From CAZFAT01 sp964517075 (GTDB lineage Bacteria > Acidobacteriota > Vicinamibacteria > Vicinamibacterales > SCN-69-37), in NCBI GenBank assembly GCA_964517075.1, contig CAZFAT010000221.1:1-7052 (forward strand): a stretch of DNA of 7,052 nucleotides, in the 5' to 3' direction. Both the position numbers and the translations under genes were made by a program. The first letter of the stretch is position 1, and each line of letters starts with the position of its first letter. Below, piece by piece: positions 1 to 6,625 of the stretch. Under the pieces are notes generated by a model. It did no database searches. It was not told where the DNA came from and saw only the letters and a list, made by a program, of their open reading frames with translations.

Positions 1-1
1 C

Positions 2-133
2 GATCTCGTGGCAGCCGGATTCTGGTCCAGCCGCGTCGGCGTCGCGGACCTCGGGTACCAGGGCAATCGGCCCGTGGAGTGGACGGGCGCCCCGCCCGAC
101 GTCCTGCAGAAGCTCGGCGTGCGCTACGACTAG
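2..133 (+). CDS. 3' end of an unidentified protein (partial, enters from left edge)
   Basis: An open plus-strand frame runs from the window edge to a TAG stop at 131-133 and encodes the last 43 residues of a protein. The tail contains a GFWSSRVGVADLGYQG segment and ends LQKLGVRYD. It is soluble-looking, with no membrane segment or recognisable motif. The frame is supported by good codon composition (G/C at third positions), by ending just before a strong hairpin, and by having no competing minus-strand gene here. I do not recognise the family from this fragment. It is convergent with the beta-helix gene, so its promoter and start lie outside the window. Confidence 0.6.
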   Translation, partial: DLVAAGFWSSRVGVADLGYQGNRPVEWTGAPPDVLQKLGVRYD

Positions 134-145
134 CGCGAAGCGGGA

Positions 146-165
146 GCCGGCGGCTCGCCGCCGGC
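146..165. terminator. Hairpin between convergent genes (possible bidirectional terminator)
   Basis: A perfect 8-bp inverted repeat, GCCGGCGG / CCGCCGGC, encloses a 4-nt loop (CTCG). It sits in the 42-nt space between the stop of the plus-strand gene (131-133) and the stop of the minus-strand beta-helix gene (176-178). The position and symmetry suit a shared transcription end. Neither strand has a real T-tract after the stem, so it is not a classical intrinsic terminator. It may act with Rho or simply protect the 3' ends. Confidence 0.5.
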
Positions 166-175
166 CCGGATTCTG

Positions 176-1309
176 CTACTTGGGTTTCTTGCACAGGTTC
201 ACGCCGATGTCCGGCGTGGCGCCCACTAGGGTCGAAGTCCCATCGCACGTGGCATCAGCCCCGCCGTTGCCCGACATGCTCACGCCCGCAAACGACTCAG
301 CCAGCGACATGTGCTCCAGCCGGAGCCCCTCCGCGATATTCCCGGCGATCGTGACATTCACGGTGGCCGACGGATTGACGATGGGCCCGAAAATCACAGT
401 GCTGTTGAGCTGCGCCCAGATACCGGGACCATTGTTGTTGAGCACCTGAATACCGCCGCCCGCGTCAACGACCGCGTTCGCGGCAGCCCAGATCCCGGCG
501 TTGTTGTTGTTCTGAATCGTCGTCTGCCTCCCGGTCGAGAGATTCGCTCCGCCAAACACCCGCACGCCGAAGCCCAGGTTGTTCTGAATCAGGATCGAGC
601 CGGTGCCGGTGCCTCCACCCAGATTGGCGTGACCGCCGAACACGTGGACTCCGAGCCCATTGCCCTGAATGGTGGCGGGAGAGCTGACGTTTACGACACT
701 GTTGCTGTTGACCTGAATGCCCGCCCCACAGTTGTTCTGGATGACGTTCGCTGTTGGCACACCGCTGAACTGCCCTTGAAGGTCGGCGCTGCTGCCTTCA
801 CCGGCCGCGAGGCCCTGACCGCGGTTGCCCTCGATCGTCACGCTACGGAGGGCGACGCCGTAGGCGTCCGTCAGATCGACGCCGGCGCTGCCACCGCCCC
901 TGATGATCAGGTCAACGAGGCTGATGTTGGAGGAATTGAGGATGTGCACGACCGACCGGTTGGCGAACGGATCCGCCGCACCACCCCCGCACGCGCCCTG
1001 GGTATGGCTGATGACCGCGCTCCCAGGCGTGGCGGCGGCGATGGTGAGAAACCTGAAGTGTACGATTTGCAAGAACTCGTTGTGGCAGTCGCCGGTCACG
1101 TAGATGGTGTTGGGGCCGGCGGGATCCAACGTGGCCAGTGCCGCGCTAATGGACGTGAACGCGCCAGGAGGCGGGGCGCCGGTGCAGTCAACGAACACAT
1201 TCGCAGCCTGCGCCGCGCCGACGTTCAGCGTCAGGGTCGCGACGATCACGGCGGACATCAGCCCGAGAGCGCGAGGCACGTGCGAGCGACAGTCGGTAGG
1301 GAATGCCAT
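176..1309 (-). CDS. Secreted right-handed parallel beta-helix repeat protein
   Basis: The protein has 377 residues. Residues 1-35 form a Sec signal peptide: basic start (CRSHVPR), hydrophobic core around 16-31, likely cleavage after GAAQA. The mature part opens like a pectate-lyase-type helix cap (FTSISAALATLDPAGPNTIYV, about 51-71). It then shows rungs spaced about 24-31 residues apart: IQNNCGAGIQV (190), IQGNGLGVHV (214), IQNNLGFGVRV (241), IQNNNNAGIWA (265), LNNNGPGIWAQ (290), IAGNIAEGLRL (321). Asn ladders and Gly turns are typical of PbH1 repeats. Six cysteines (42, 75, 107, 193, 355, 373) could form disulfides outside the cytoplasm. A role as polysaccharide lyase, adhesin or surface protein is possible, but no catalytic residues are evident. 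The ATG at 1309 is chosen for its GAGGAG site 8 nt upstream and for placing the signal peptide at the N-terminus. The frame stays open to an upstream ATG at 1504, which would bury the signal peptide. Confidence 0.85.
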   Translation of the reverse strand: MAFPTDCRSHVPRALGLMSAVIVATLTLNVGAAQAANVFVDCTGAPPPGAFTSISAALATLDPAGPNTIYVTGDCHNEFLQIVHFRFLTIAAATPGSAVISHTQGACGGGAADPFANRSVVHILNSSNISLVDLIIRGGGSAGVDLTDAYGVALRSVTIEGNRGQGLAAGEGSSADLQGQFSGVPTANVIQNNCGAGIQVNSNSVVNVSSPATIQGNGLGVHVFGGHANLGGGTGTGSILIQNNLGFGVRVFGGANLSTGRQTTIQNNNNAGIWAAANAVVDAGGGIQVLNNNGPGIWAQLNSTVIFGPIVNPSATVNVTIAGNIAEGLRLEHMSLAESFAGVSMSGNGGADATCDGTSTLVGATPDIGVNLCKKPK

Positions 1310-1317
1310 GGGGCAAG

Positions 1318-1323
1318 CTCCTC
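1318..1323 (-). promoter_or_regulatory. Ribosome binding site of the beta-helix gene
   Basis: GAGGAG on the minus strand, 8 nt before the ATG at 1309. It is a strong Shine-Dalgarno match and is what decides this start over the in-frame ATG at 1504. Confidence 0.7.
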
Positions 1324-1411
1324 GATGCGTGCGCGGCGACCGGAGACGCCGGGGGCCGCGCGTCGTTGCCGAGCGTCGAACAAGGACTGGATGAGGAACG
1401 AAGATCGCGAA

Positions 1412-1440
1412 ACCGTAGCAGGAAAACACCAGCCGGGCAA
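1412..1440 (-). promoter_or_regulatory. Candidate sigma70-type promoter of the beta-helix gene
   Basis: On the minus strand, TTGCCC (1440-1435) is followed after exactly 17 nt by TACGGT (1417-1412), which is preceded by TGC as in an extended -10 element. This falls in the only gap over 100 nt in the window (1310-1565). It would give a leader of roughly 95 nt. The match is 4/6 for -35 and 3/6 for -10. The region is more A/T-rich than its surroundings, including a small CGCA/TGCG inverted repeat around an A-tract at 1442-1454 just upstream. No transcript data support it. Confidence 0.35.
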
Positions 1441-1565
1441 TCGCAAAAAATGCGGTCTGACGCATCAACGGCCGAGGCAGACTTATCTCGCCGCAGCGGG
1501 GCACCTAAAGCGCCGAAACCGATCCCTTCGAGTTGTTGGCGTTGTCAGCGTTCCGCTGCCACGCG

Positions 1566-2303
1566 TTAGACACCGGACTCACCGCCGCGGACTCGCCCAT
1601 CCCGATCCGGCCGCAGGTCCGCAAACAGCGTCGTCCAGTCCCGACGCGATTCGCGGTCCCAGACGATCTCGAACGTCGCCCGCGAGGCGCGTCGCTGTTC
1701 CAACGCCTCGACGCAGGCTTCGGCAACGTCGGCGCGGGCGATGCGATAGCGAAGGCTGAGCGGCAGGCTGCCCTGGCTGACATCCACTGCGCGCCGGCCG
1801 CCCGCGGCGTTGAGAAAAAAGCCGGCGCGGACGATGGTGTAGTCGAGCCCGCTCCGTCGCAATTCCTCGTCCGCTCGGCGCCGCCAGATCAGCACGTTCC
1901 CCTTCAAGGCGTTCAGCAGGGCGGCCGGAATCGATGGGGTGACGCCCCCGATGGACGTCATGAACACGAAGCGACCGGTGAAGCCCGCGTCGCGCGCCGC
2001 GGCAATCGCATGCGCCACACCCATGTAGTCCGTCGCCTTGATCCGCGCCTCAGGCACCAGCCGTCCGCTTCGCACGCCGGCTGTGAAGATTACGCCGCCC
2101 ACATCCTGGAGCGCCGGCCGCAGCGTTGCGGCGTCGATCAGATCGTCGCGAACCACTTCGACGTCCGGTCCCACGGCAGCGCGCGCCACATCCGGCTGCC
2201 GGGCCAGCACGCGCACCTCGCGGCCACGGCGCCGCAGCGCCCGCACCGCCAGCAGGCCGGTGCCGCGCGTGCCGCCGATGACGAGAACGCAAGGTACGGC
2301 CAT
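1566..2303 (-). CDS. Atypical short-chain dehydrogenase / NAD(P)H-binding protein (SDR a5-like)
   Basis: The protein has 245 residues. The Rossmann dinucleotide-binding start is clear: VLVIGGTRGTG at 7-16 with Arg13 in the loop, which often favours NADPH, then RVLARQP at the end of beta-2 (31-37) and a DD pair at 53-54. It continues with VIFTAG (71-76), VFMTSIGG (113-120) and IWRRRADEELRRSGLDYTIVRAG (139-161), the signature of atypical SDRs of the NAD(P)H-binding / NmrA / TIC62-like group. The classical YxxxK catalytic pair is not obvious. It may therefore be a reductase of unknown substrate or a redox-sensing protein. It is the last gene of the middle cluster, 12 nt after the membrane protein, and ends with TAA. 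The ATG has a modest AGGGG-type site upstream. Confidence 0.85.
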   Translation of the reverse strand: MAVPCVLVIGGTRGTGLLAVRALRRRGREVRVLARQPDVARAAVGPDVEVVRDDLIDAATLRPALQDVGGVIFTAGVRSGRLVPEARIKATDYMGVAHAIAAARDAGFTGRFVFMTSIGGVTPSIPAALLNALKGNVLIWRRRADEELRRSGLDYTIVRAGFFLNAAGGRRAVDVSQGSLPLSLRYRIARADVAEACVEALEQRRASRATFEIVWDRESRRDWTTLFADLRPDRDGRVRGGESGV

Positions 2304-2315
2304 GGACGAACGCCC

Positions 2316-2708
2316 CTACCGGGCCAGCGCGCCCGCAAGCGCCAGCATCGCGTAGGTGATGACCACGATCACCGCGGGGACGGCGGCCACGAGCACACCG
2401 CCCCCGAGCGGCCAGCCCCACGCCCGGCGGTTTCGGACCGCGCGACCAATCAGACCGCCGCCGACAACCAGCAGCCCGGCGCTCAGGCCGATCCCCCACC
2501 CGTTCGCGCGAGTGACCCAGATGCGATTGTGCGCGTCGAATCCCGTGGTGAGGCCGATGACGGCCGGCACGACGAGGACCAGCATCAGCGGCACGGGCGC
2601 GGCCGCGAGATACACCCGCTCGAGCCGATCCGGCGTCTGGCCTCCTCCCCGAGTGCGCAGGATCAACGTCAGCGCAACCAGCACGATGACGAGAACGGGA
2701 AGGACCAT
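2316..2708 (-). CDS. Small four-pass membrane protein of unknown function
   Basis: The protein has 130 residues and about four predicted membrane spans: roughly 2-19, 36-54, 72-90 and 100-127. A short basic/polar loop (RTRGGGQTPDRLERV) separates the first two, and an RNRR patch follows the third. I do not recognise a family and see no catalytic motif. The reality of the gene is supported by consistent hydrophobic segments, 12-nt gaps on both sides to genes of the same strand, and good codon use. The Shine-Dalgarno before this ATG is weak, so translation may depend on the upstream gene. It lies in the same reading frame as that gene, separated by one TGA and four sense codons. Confidence 0.7.
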   Translation of the reverse strand: MVLPVLVIVLVALTLILRTRGGGQTPDRLERVYLAAAPVPLMLVLVVPAVIGLTTGFDAHNRIWVTRANGWGIGLSAGLLVVGGGLIGRAVRNRRAWGWPLGGGVLVAAVPAVIVVITYAMLALAGALAR

Positions 2709-2720
2709 GGGCGCGACCGG

Positions 2721-3155
2721 TCATCCGCCGCCGACGGCCGCCAGCCCCGAGAGGAGCCGCCAGAGCAGGAGGCCGAGCATGATGCCGCTGGCGCCCAGCG
2801 CGGCGCCCAGAATCCGGAGCCAGCGCCCGGCCCGTGCGGCGGCTTCGCCGGCGACAACGGGCGTGTCACGCACGACGCGACGCCCCGGAGGTGGAAACCG
2901 CCGCGAGCGGACGACCTGTGTGCCGAGTCGCCACAGGTAAACCGACATCGCGATCGCGGGTCCCGCCATGAGCACTATCAGCGCACCGGCAACCAGCCGG
3001 GACCGCGTGTGCAGGTCCGCATCGACCCAGGCTTCGAAGGCCGGCCTGCCCGAATCGGCCATCACGATCAGCAGGACCCCGACGAGCGTTCCCGCTCCGA
3101 CGATGAGGAGCGCGGTACGCCGCGCACGGGGATCGGCCTTCTGGATTTCCGCCAT
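2721..3155 (-). CDS. Small three-pass membrane protein of unknown function
   Basis: The protein has 144 residues. It starts with a short charged cytosolic tail (MAEIQKADPRARR), then spans at about 15-32, 56-77 and 113-136. A basic loop (RSRRFPPPGRRVVR, 83-96) lies between spans 2 and 3, and the protein ends in VGGG. No known domain is recognised. The frame stays open upstream to 3656, but that region overlaps the DUF1801 gene in another frame and translates to arginine-rich shadow sequence. The ATG at 3155 is preferred because GCGGAG lies 4 nt upstream and it leaves a 20-nt gap after the DUF1801 stop. It is probably co-transcribed with the DUF1801 gene before it and the four-pass membrane gene after it. 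Confidence 0.7.
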   Translation of the reverse strand: MAEIQKADPRARRTALLIVGAGTLVGVLLIVMADSGRPAFEAWVDADLHTRSRLVAGALIVLMAGPAIAMSVYLWRLGTQVVRSRRFPPPGRRVVRDTPVVAGEAAARAGRWLRILGAALGASGIMLGLLLWRLLSGLAAVGGG

Positions 3156-3175
3156 GCGTCTCCGCACGCGACGCG

Positions 3176-3589
3176 TCAGCGAGTCCGCTGGCGGCTCGTC
3201 CGCGTCTTCCTGATCTCGGCGGCGCGCGCCCTCGCGAGCCGCTTCACCAGCGCCAGCGGGACTGGCTCGCTCAAGGGAAACTGAATGGTCCCTTTCGAGG
3301 TCTTGTAGCCCTCGATGGCGGCCGCATGAGCCCGCCGAATCGTGGTGCCCATCGGATACAAACTGACGTGCCTCGCGAAGCCCGCGTACCAGACAAGGGG
3401 TTGGCCCTCGAGGCGGAATCCGGGAATCCGGTAGCTGAAATGTTCGGTGGCGTCCGGGACGGCGGCGCGAATGGCGCCGCGGATCGCCGTGAGCGCACGG
3501 CGCGCCGGGGCGGGCTGCGCGGCGAGATACTCGCGTACCTGCTGTACGGCGGGAGGCTGGGCTTTCATCGATGGTATCTCCGGGGCCAT
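3176..3589 (-). CDS. DUF1801 / YdhG-like domain protein
   Basis: The protein has 137 residues, close to the usual family length. The DUF1801 pattern is clear in order: YLAAQPAPARRALTAIRGAI (21-40), PDATEHFSYRIPGF (45-58), LVWYAGFARHVSLYPMG (65-81), then YKTSKGTIQFPLSEPVP (95-111) and a C-terminal helix KRLARARAAEI. Members are small cytosolic proteins. Bacillus YdhG has been proposed as an iron chaperone, but the biochemical role of most members is unknown, so no specific function is claimed here. Two starts are possible: ATG at 3589, with GAGGAG 5 nt upstream, or ATG at 3568 (MKAQPPAV), with GGAG 9 nt upstream. The first is chosen for its better site. It is the first gene after a 74-nt gap and heads the middle cluster. 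Confidence 0.85.
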   Translation of the reverse strand: MAPEIPSMKAQPPAVQQVREYLAAQPAPARRALTAIRGAIRAAVPDATEHFSYRIPGFRLEGQPLVWYAGFARHVSLYPMGTTIRRAHAAAIEGYKTSKGTIQFPLSEPVPLALVKRLARARAAEIRKTRTSRQRTR

Positions 3590-3594
3590 CGCGG

Positions 3595-3600
3595 CTCCTC
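3595..3600 (-). promoter_or_regulatory. Ribosome binding site of the DUF1801 gene
   Basis: GAGGAG on the minus strand, 5 nt before the ATG at 3589. It favours this start over the internal ATG at 3568. The 74-nt gap (3590-3663) holding it shows no convincing -10/-35 pair, so the gene may be read from the upstream operon. Confidence 0.6.
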
Positions 3601-3663
3601 GTCGCGCAGGATCGGGTTGGAGTGTCCGAATCCGTGCGAGCGGGAGCCGGCGGCATGGCGAAC

Positions 3664-4035
3664 TCAGGGCGCCGATACGGTGACGTGCGGGTTTTCGATC
3701 AGGCCAATCACACTGCCGAAGGGATCGGCAATGGTGGCGACCGTGATCCCGCCGCCGACGTCCTGCGGCGGAGCGATCTGGCGTGCGCCAGAGGCCAGGA
3801 AGTGATCCATCGCCTCGGTCATGTCAGCCACCCGCCAGTACGCGACGCCTCCGGCGGCTCCCGGCTCGCTGATCGTCTGGTTCGGATCGAGCCCGAGCTC
3901 GTAGCCGCCGATGTTGAAGCCGACGTAGTACGGCTGGTCGAAGTAGGGCTGCTGCTGGAAGGCCGCCGCGTACCAGGCCTTGGCCTGTTCGAGATTCGGC
4001 GCAGGGTAAATGACCGTGGCGAGTCCTTTGATCAT
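3664..4035 (-). CDS. VOC (glyoxalase / bleomycin-resistance fold) family protein
   Basis: The protein has 123 residues, one VOC module pair. Recognisable elements are IKGLATVIYPAPNLEQAKAWY (2-22, first beta strand and helix), FNIGGYELGLDP (40-51), GGVAYWRVADMTEAMDHFLASG (62-83, second module) and DPFGSVIGLIENP (104-116), the common VOC ending. Of the four usual metal positions, Glu46 and Glu114 look retained. The two His/Gln positions appear to be Thr7 and a residue near Ala65/Tyr66, so classical metal-dependent glyoxalase activity is doubtful. Its ATG overlaps the TGA of the Fe-S gene (ATGA, 4032-4035), which suggests coupled translation and a link to the same pathway. It could be an isomerase, lyase or binding protein for the operon's substrate; this is inference. 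The longer frame upstream to 4143 lies inside the Fe-S gene and is rejected. Confidence 0.85.
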   Translation of the reverse strand: MIKGLATVIYPAPNLEQAKAWYAAAFQQQPYFDQPYYVGFNIGGYELGLDPNQTISEPGAAGGVAYWRVADMTEAMDHFLASGARQIAPPQDVGGGITVATIADPFGSVIGLIENPHVTVSAP

Positions 4036-5156
4036 GGTGCGGTCCGCTCGGCCAGAATCTCGAACAGTCCTCGCACCGGCATCCCGTCCGCCCGGTGAGC
4101 CTGAAGATGATGGAGACATCCCGGGTCGTCCGTGATGAGCCATCCGGCGCCCGCCGCTCGCGCGTCGGCCATTCGCGCCGCGGCCAGCTCGGCCGCAATC
4201 GCCGGGTGCGTGAACTCGAGGCCGCCGACGGCGCCGCAGGGATGCGCGCGCCCTTCGCGCCAGAACAGCGGGCGCGCTTCGGCGCCGCCCAGCGCTGCGG
4301 CCAGTAGCGCCCGCGGCGCGGCATGGTCGCGCGCGATGCGCGGCGCGTGACAGGGATCGTGATAGGCGTACGGCCGCGCGTCGCTCGGGGGCGGCTGGAA
4401 CCGCAGGCGACCGGCCTCATGCGCCTCGAACAGGGCCGACGTTGCGTCCTTCACGACGACGCCCGCGGGCCAGGCGAGACCCAGCCGTTCGGGATACACA
4501 TGCTCGATCGCCCAGCGATCGGCCGCGCTCAGGACGAGCACCTCGCGAACTTCGGTCGCCGCCACCTCCGCGATCAGCGCCTCGCCGAGCGCCACGGCCG
4601 TGGACCGCAAGCCAAGTGAGCTGGCGAGCCAGCCGGTCGATCGGGAGACACCGATCGGCAACGCCAGAATCCCTGCGGCACTGAGCAGCACCACGGCCGC
4701 CTCGAGCGCTTCCGGGCCCAGGTGCATGCCGGCGTCACCGACGAGCAGCGCCACGTCAGCCATCTCCCGCGCGGCCGCCGGCGCCTTCACCCCGTACGGA
4801 TTGCCGGACGTGCGCAGCCGCTGATCGATGTCGTACACGACCGGCGCGGCGAGGCCGGCGCCCGCCACCTCGGTGCGCGCGGCGGCAATCGCATCCGGCA
4901 GCGGCCGGTCGGTGACGCAGTGTGTGCGGCACAGGCCGCAGTCCGCGCACGCGTAGAGCACATCGACCGTCTCGCGGTTCCACGTCAACTGCCCGCGCGA
5001 GACCGACTCGATCGTCAGCGCCCAGGCGTGCGGCGTGTAGGTTTCGCGGTGCGTGACGTGGCCGACCGGGCACACGTGTCGGCACATCCAGCAGTACCGG
5101 CAGCCTTCGGTGGCTTCCGCGGGCGTGACGACGATCGGCGCGGCCGGGGTCGTCAT
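4032..5156 (-). CDS. GlcF-like (Fe-S)-binding oxidoreductase subunit with degenerate CCG region
   Basis: The protein has 374 residues. Two N-terminal 4Fe-4S motifs are clear: C19-x2-C22-x2-C25-x3-C29-P and C70-x2-C73-x2-C76-x3-C80. The rest resembles the paired cysteine-rich (CCG) domains of GlcF/LutA/HdrD-type proteins. The first half (about 135-225, VGDAGMHLGPEALEAAVVLL) has the fold-like sequence but no cysteine. The second keeps HDPCH (C269), HPCGAVGG (C307, Pro instead of the first Cys of CC) and DDPGCLHHL (C347). It is likely the electron-transfer partner of the FAD oxidase encoded just before it, passing electrons to quinone or another acceptor; it has no membrane span of its own. The ATG at 5156 overlaps the oxidase stop by 4 nt and has GGGGA just upstream. 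The frame extends upstream to 5666, but that part is shadow sequence inside the oxidase gene. Confidence 0.88.
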   Translation of the reverse strand: MTTPAAPIVVTPAEATEGCRYCWMCRHVCPVGHVTHRETYTPHAWALTIESVSRGQLTWNRETVDVLYACADCGLCRTHCVTDRPLPDAIAAARTEVAGAGLAAPVVYDIDQRLRTSGNPYGVKAPAAAREMADVALLVGDAGMHLGPEALEAAVVLLSAAGILALPIGVSRSTGWLASSLGLRSTAVALGEALIAEVAATEVREVLVLSAADRWAIEHVYPERLGLAWPAGVVVKDATSALFEAHEAGRLRFQPPPSDARPYAYHDPCHAPRIARDHAAPRALLAAALGGAEARPLFWREGRAHPCGAVGGLEFTHPAIAAELAAARMADARAAGAGWLITDDPGCLHHLQAHRADGMPVRGLFEILAERTAP

Positions 5157-6625
5157 CGCTTCCCCGCCGGCTCGGCCGCCGGCGTGACTGGCAGCTGCAC
5201 GTCGTCGACCGCGAACCCCACCTTGCCGGGGTTCATGATGCCGTGGGGATCGATCGCCTGTTTGAGGCGCTCGACGAGCGGCCACGCCGCGCCGTACTGC
5301 GCTTTCATGAACCGGCTGAGCTTCAGACCGACGCCGTGGTGCTCGTTGATCATGCCGCCGTGGGCGAGTGACGTCCGCACGGCCACATCCCAGATTCGAT
5401 CGTGCAGGTCCTGCGCCTCGCGCGGGTCGGCCGGCGTCTCCTTCAGCAGGAACCGGTCGTAGAGACTGACCCCCCACCGCCACCAGTGCGAGAAGTGGCC
5501 GATGTAGCCGACGCCCTGCGCGCCAAACGTGCCTTCGATGGCCGCTTTCTTGGCGTGATAGATCTGCTCGATCCGGTCGAACGTCGACACGGTCTCGATC
5601 GTCCCGTACATCGCCGGGAGCTTGAGGCTGAGCGGCGGGTAGTAGAAGTCGTAGCGATGCTCCCACCAGCGCTCGCCGGGCTCCCGGCCGAGGTCCCGCG
5701 CCCCCAGCTCGCCGCAGATGGCCATGGCGCGCGCGTCCTGCGCGGCGGCAATCTCGGCGAAGCCGTCGAAGCCGATGATCATGTACGCCCCTTCGAGCTC
5801 GTACCCCAGGACGCGCTTCACCAGCAATCCCGTGGAGTGCGGGTCGTACATGCGAATGACGAGCGGATCGAGGCGGCTCGTCATCATGCGGCGTCCGGCC
5901 TCGAGGCCGGTGGCGACGTCCTTGAACAGCACCGCCCGGAACAGCCTCACCTCCGGCAGCACCGCCACCTGCATCGTCGCCTCGGTGATCACGCCGAAGG
6001 TGCCCTCGGATCCCAGGAACAGGCGCATGAAGTCCGGGCCCGACGCGTGGTTCGGCACGTGCGGCGTCCGGATGATCGCGCCGTCAGGCAGCACGACTTC
6101 GATGCTCATCACGAGGTCCTCGGCCTTGCCGTACTTCGTGCTGATCGTCCCGGAGCCACGCGGCGCGAGGTAGCCGCCAAGCGTCGCGCAGTTGGCGGAG
6201 GCGGGATAGTGCGGCAGCGTCAGGCCGCGCTCGTTGAGCGCCCACTCGAGCTGACCGCCGTTGATGCCGGCCTGGGCGCGCACGTACAGCGACCCGGCGT
6301 TGATCTCGAGAATCCGGTTCAGCCGCTTCAGGTCGATGACGATGCCGCCGTGCGTCGGCAGCGCGCCGCCCTGCGTTCCCGACCCGCCGCCCCAGGGGAC
6401 GACGGGAATGCGGGCGCTGTTGGCAATCTTCAGGATGGCCGCGACGTCCTCGGTGGACCCGGGATGGACGATGACGTCGGCCACCGGCGTTCGGTGGCCG
6501 CGATCGAGCCACATCTGTGGCAGCCAGTAGGCGTCCACCGAGTACACGAGCCGATCGGTCTCGCGCGTGGAGACGCGATCGGCCCCGACGACGCCCTCGA
6601 GGGCGCGGACGATGTCAGGAGTCAC
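5153..6625 (-). CDS. FAD-linked oxidase (VAO/PCMH fold, GlcD / alkyl-DHAP-synthase-like)
   Basis: The protein has 490 residues with the FAD_binding_4 plus FAD-oxidase C-terminal layout. FAD-site segments are PVVPWGGGSGTQGG (74-87), YPASANCATLGGYLAPRGSG (140-159), TISTKYGKAEDLV (160-172) and LGSEGTFGVITEA (204-216). The C-terminal part carries YIGHFSHWWRWGVSLYDRF (374-392), NEHHGVG (427-433) and DPHGIMNPGK (459-468). The GTISTKYG and SH...G..LY parts resemble alkyl-dihydroxyacetonephosphate synthase. Pairing with a GlcF-like Fe-S protein instead suggests a 2-hydroxy-acid-type dehydrogenase; substrate unknown. The start is taken as GTG at 6625, because it overlaps the creatininase stop as GTGA, like the next two junctions, and gives a normal N-terminus (VTPDIVRALEGVVG). 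Upstream in-frame sequence to 6877 is a shadow of the hydrolase gene. No signal peptide or membrane span is seen, so it is cytosolic. Confidence 0.9.
   Translation of the reverse strand: MTPDIVRALEGVVGADRVSTRETDRLVYSVDAYWLPQMWLDRGHRTPVADVIVHPGSTEDVAAILKIANSARIPVVPWGGGSGTQGGALPTHGGIVIDLKRLNRILEINAGSLYVRAQAGINGGQLEWALNERGLTLPHYPASANCATLGGYLAPRGSGTISTKYGKAEDLVMSIEVVLPDGAIIRTPHVPNHASGPDFMRLFLGSEGTFGVITEATMQVAVLPEVRLFRAVLFKDVATGLEAGRRMMTSRLDPLVIRMYDPHSTGLLVKRVLGYELEGAYMIIGFDGFAEIAAAQDARAMAICGELGARDLGREPGERWWEHRYDFYYPPLSLKLPAMYGTIETVSTFDRIEQIYHAKKAAIEGTFGAQGVGYIGHFSHWWRWGVSLYDRFLLKETPADPREAQDLHDRIWDVAVRTSLAHGGMINEHHGVGLKLSRFMKAQYGAAWPLVERLKQAIDPHGIMNPGKVGFAVDDVQLPVTPAAEPAGKR

Noticed and set aside
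1310..1504. 65-residue N-terminal extension of the beta-helix protein from ATG 1504
   Set aside because: It would bury the signal peptide inside the protein and contains the candidate promoter and ribosome site. The ATG at 1309 is better.
1546..1558. 5-bp stem CAGCG/CGCTG with a 3-nt loop just downstream of the SDR stop
   Set aside because: It is short and has no T-tract after it, so it is too weak to call a terminator.
311..1759. Long plus-strand open frame of 482 codons opposite the beta-helix gene
   Set aside because: It is rich in Arg, Asp and Ala with no domain or ribosome site, and lies antisense to a gene with a signal peptide, regular repeats and a strong Shine-Dalgarno. It is a typical high-GC antisense shadow.
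1533..3284. Plus-strand open frame of 583 codons opposite the SDR and membrane genes
   Set aside because: It is low-complexity and charged (Arg/Asp/His/Gln-rich), and covers three well-supported minus-strand genes and the end of a fourth. No recognisable family.
141..3654. 14-nt exact repeat CGGGAGCCGGCGGC at 141-154 and 3641-3654, both in intergenic DNA
   Set aside because: A match of this length is not unexpected by chance in 7 kb of GC-rich sequence, and only the first copy forms a hairpin.
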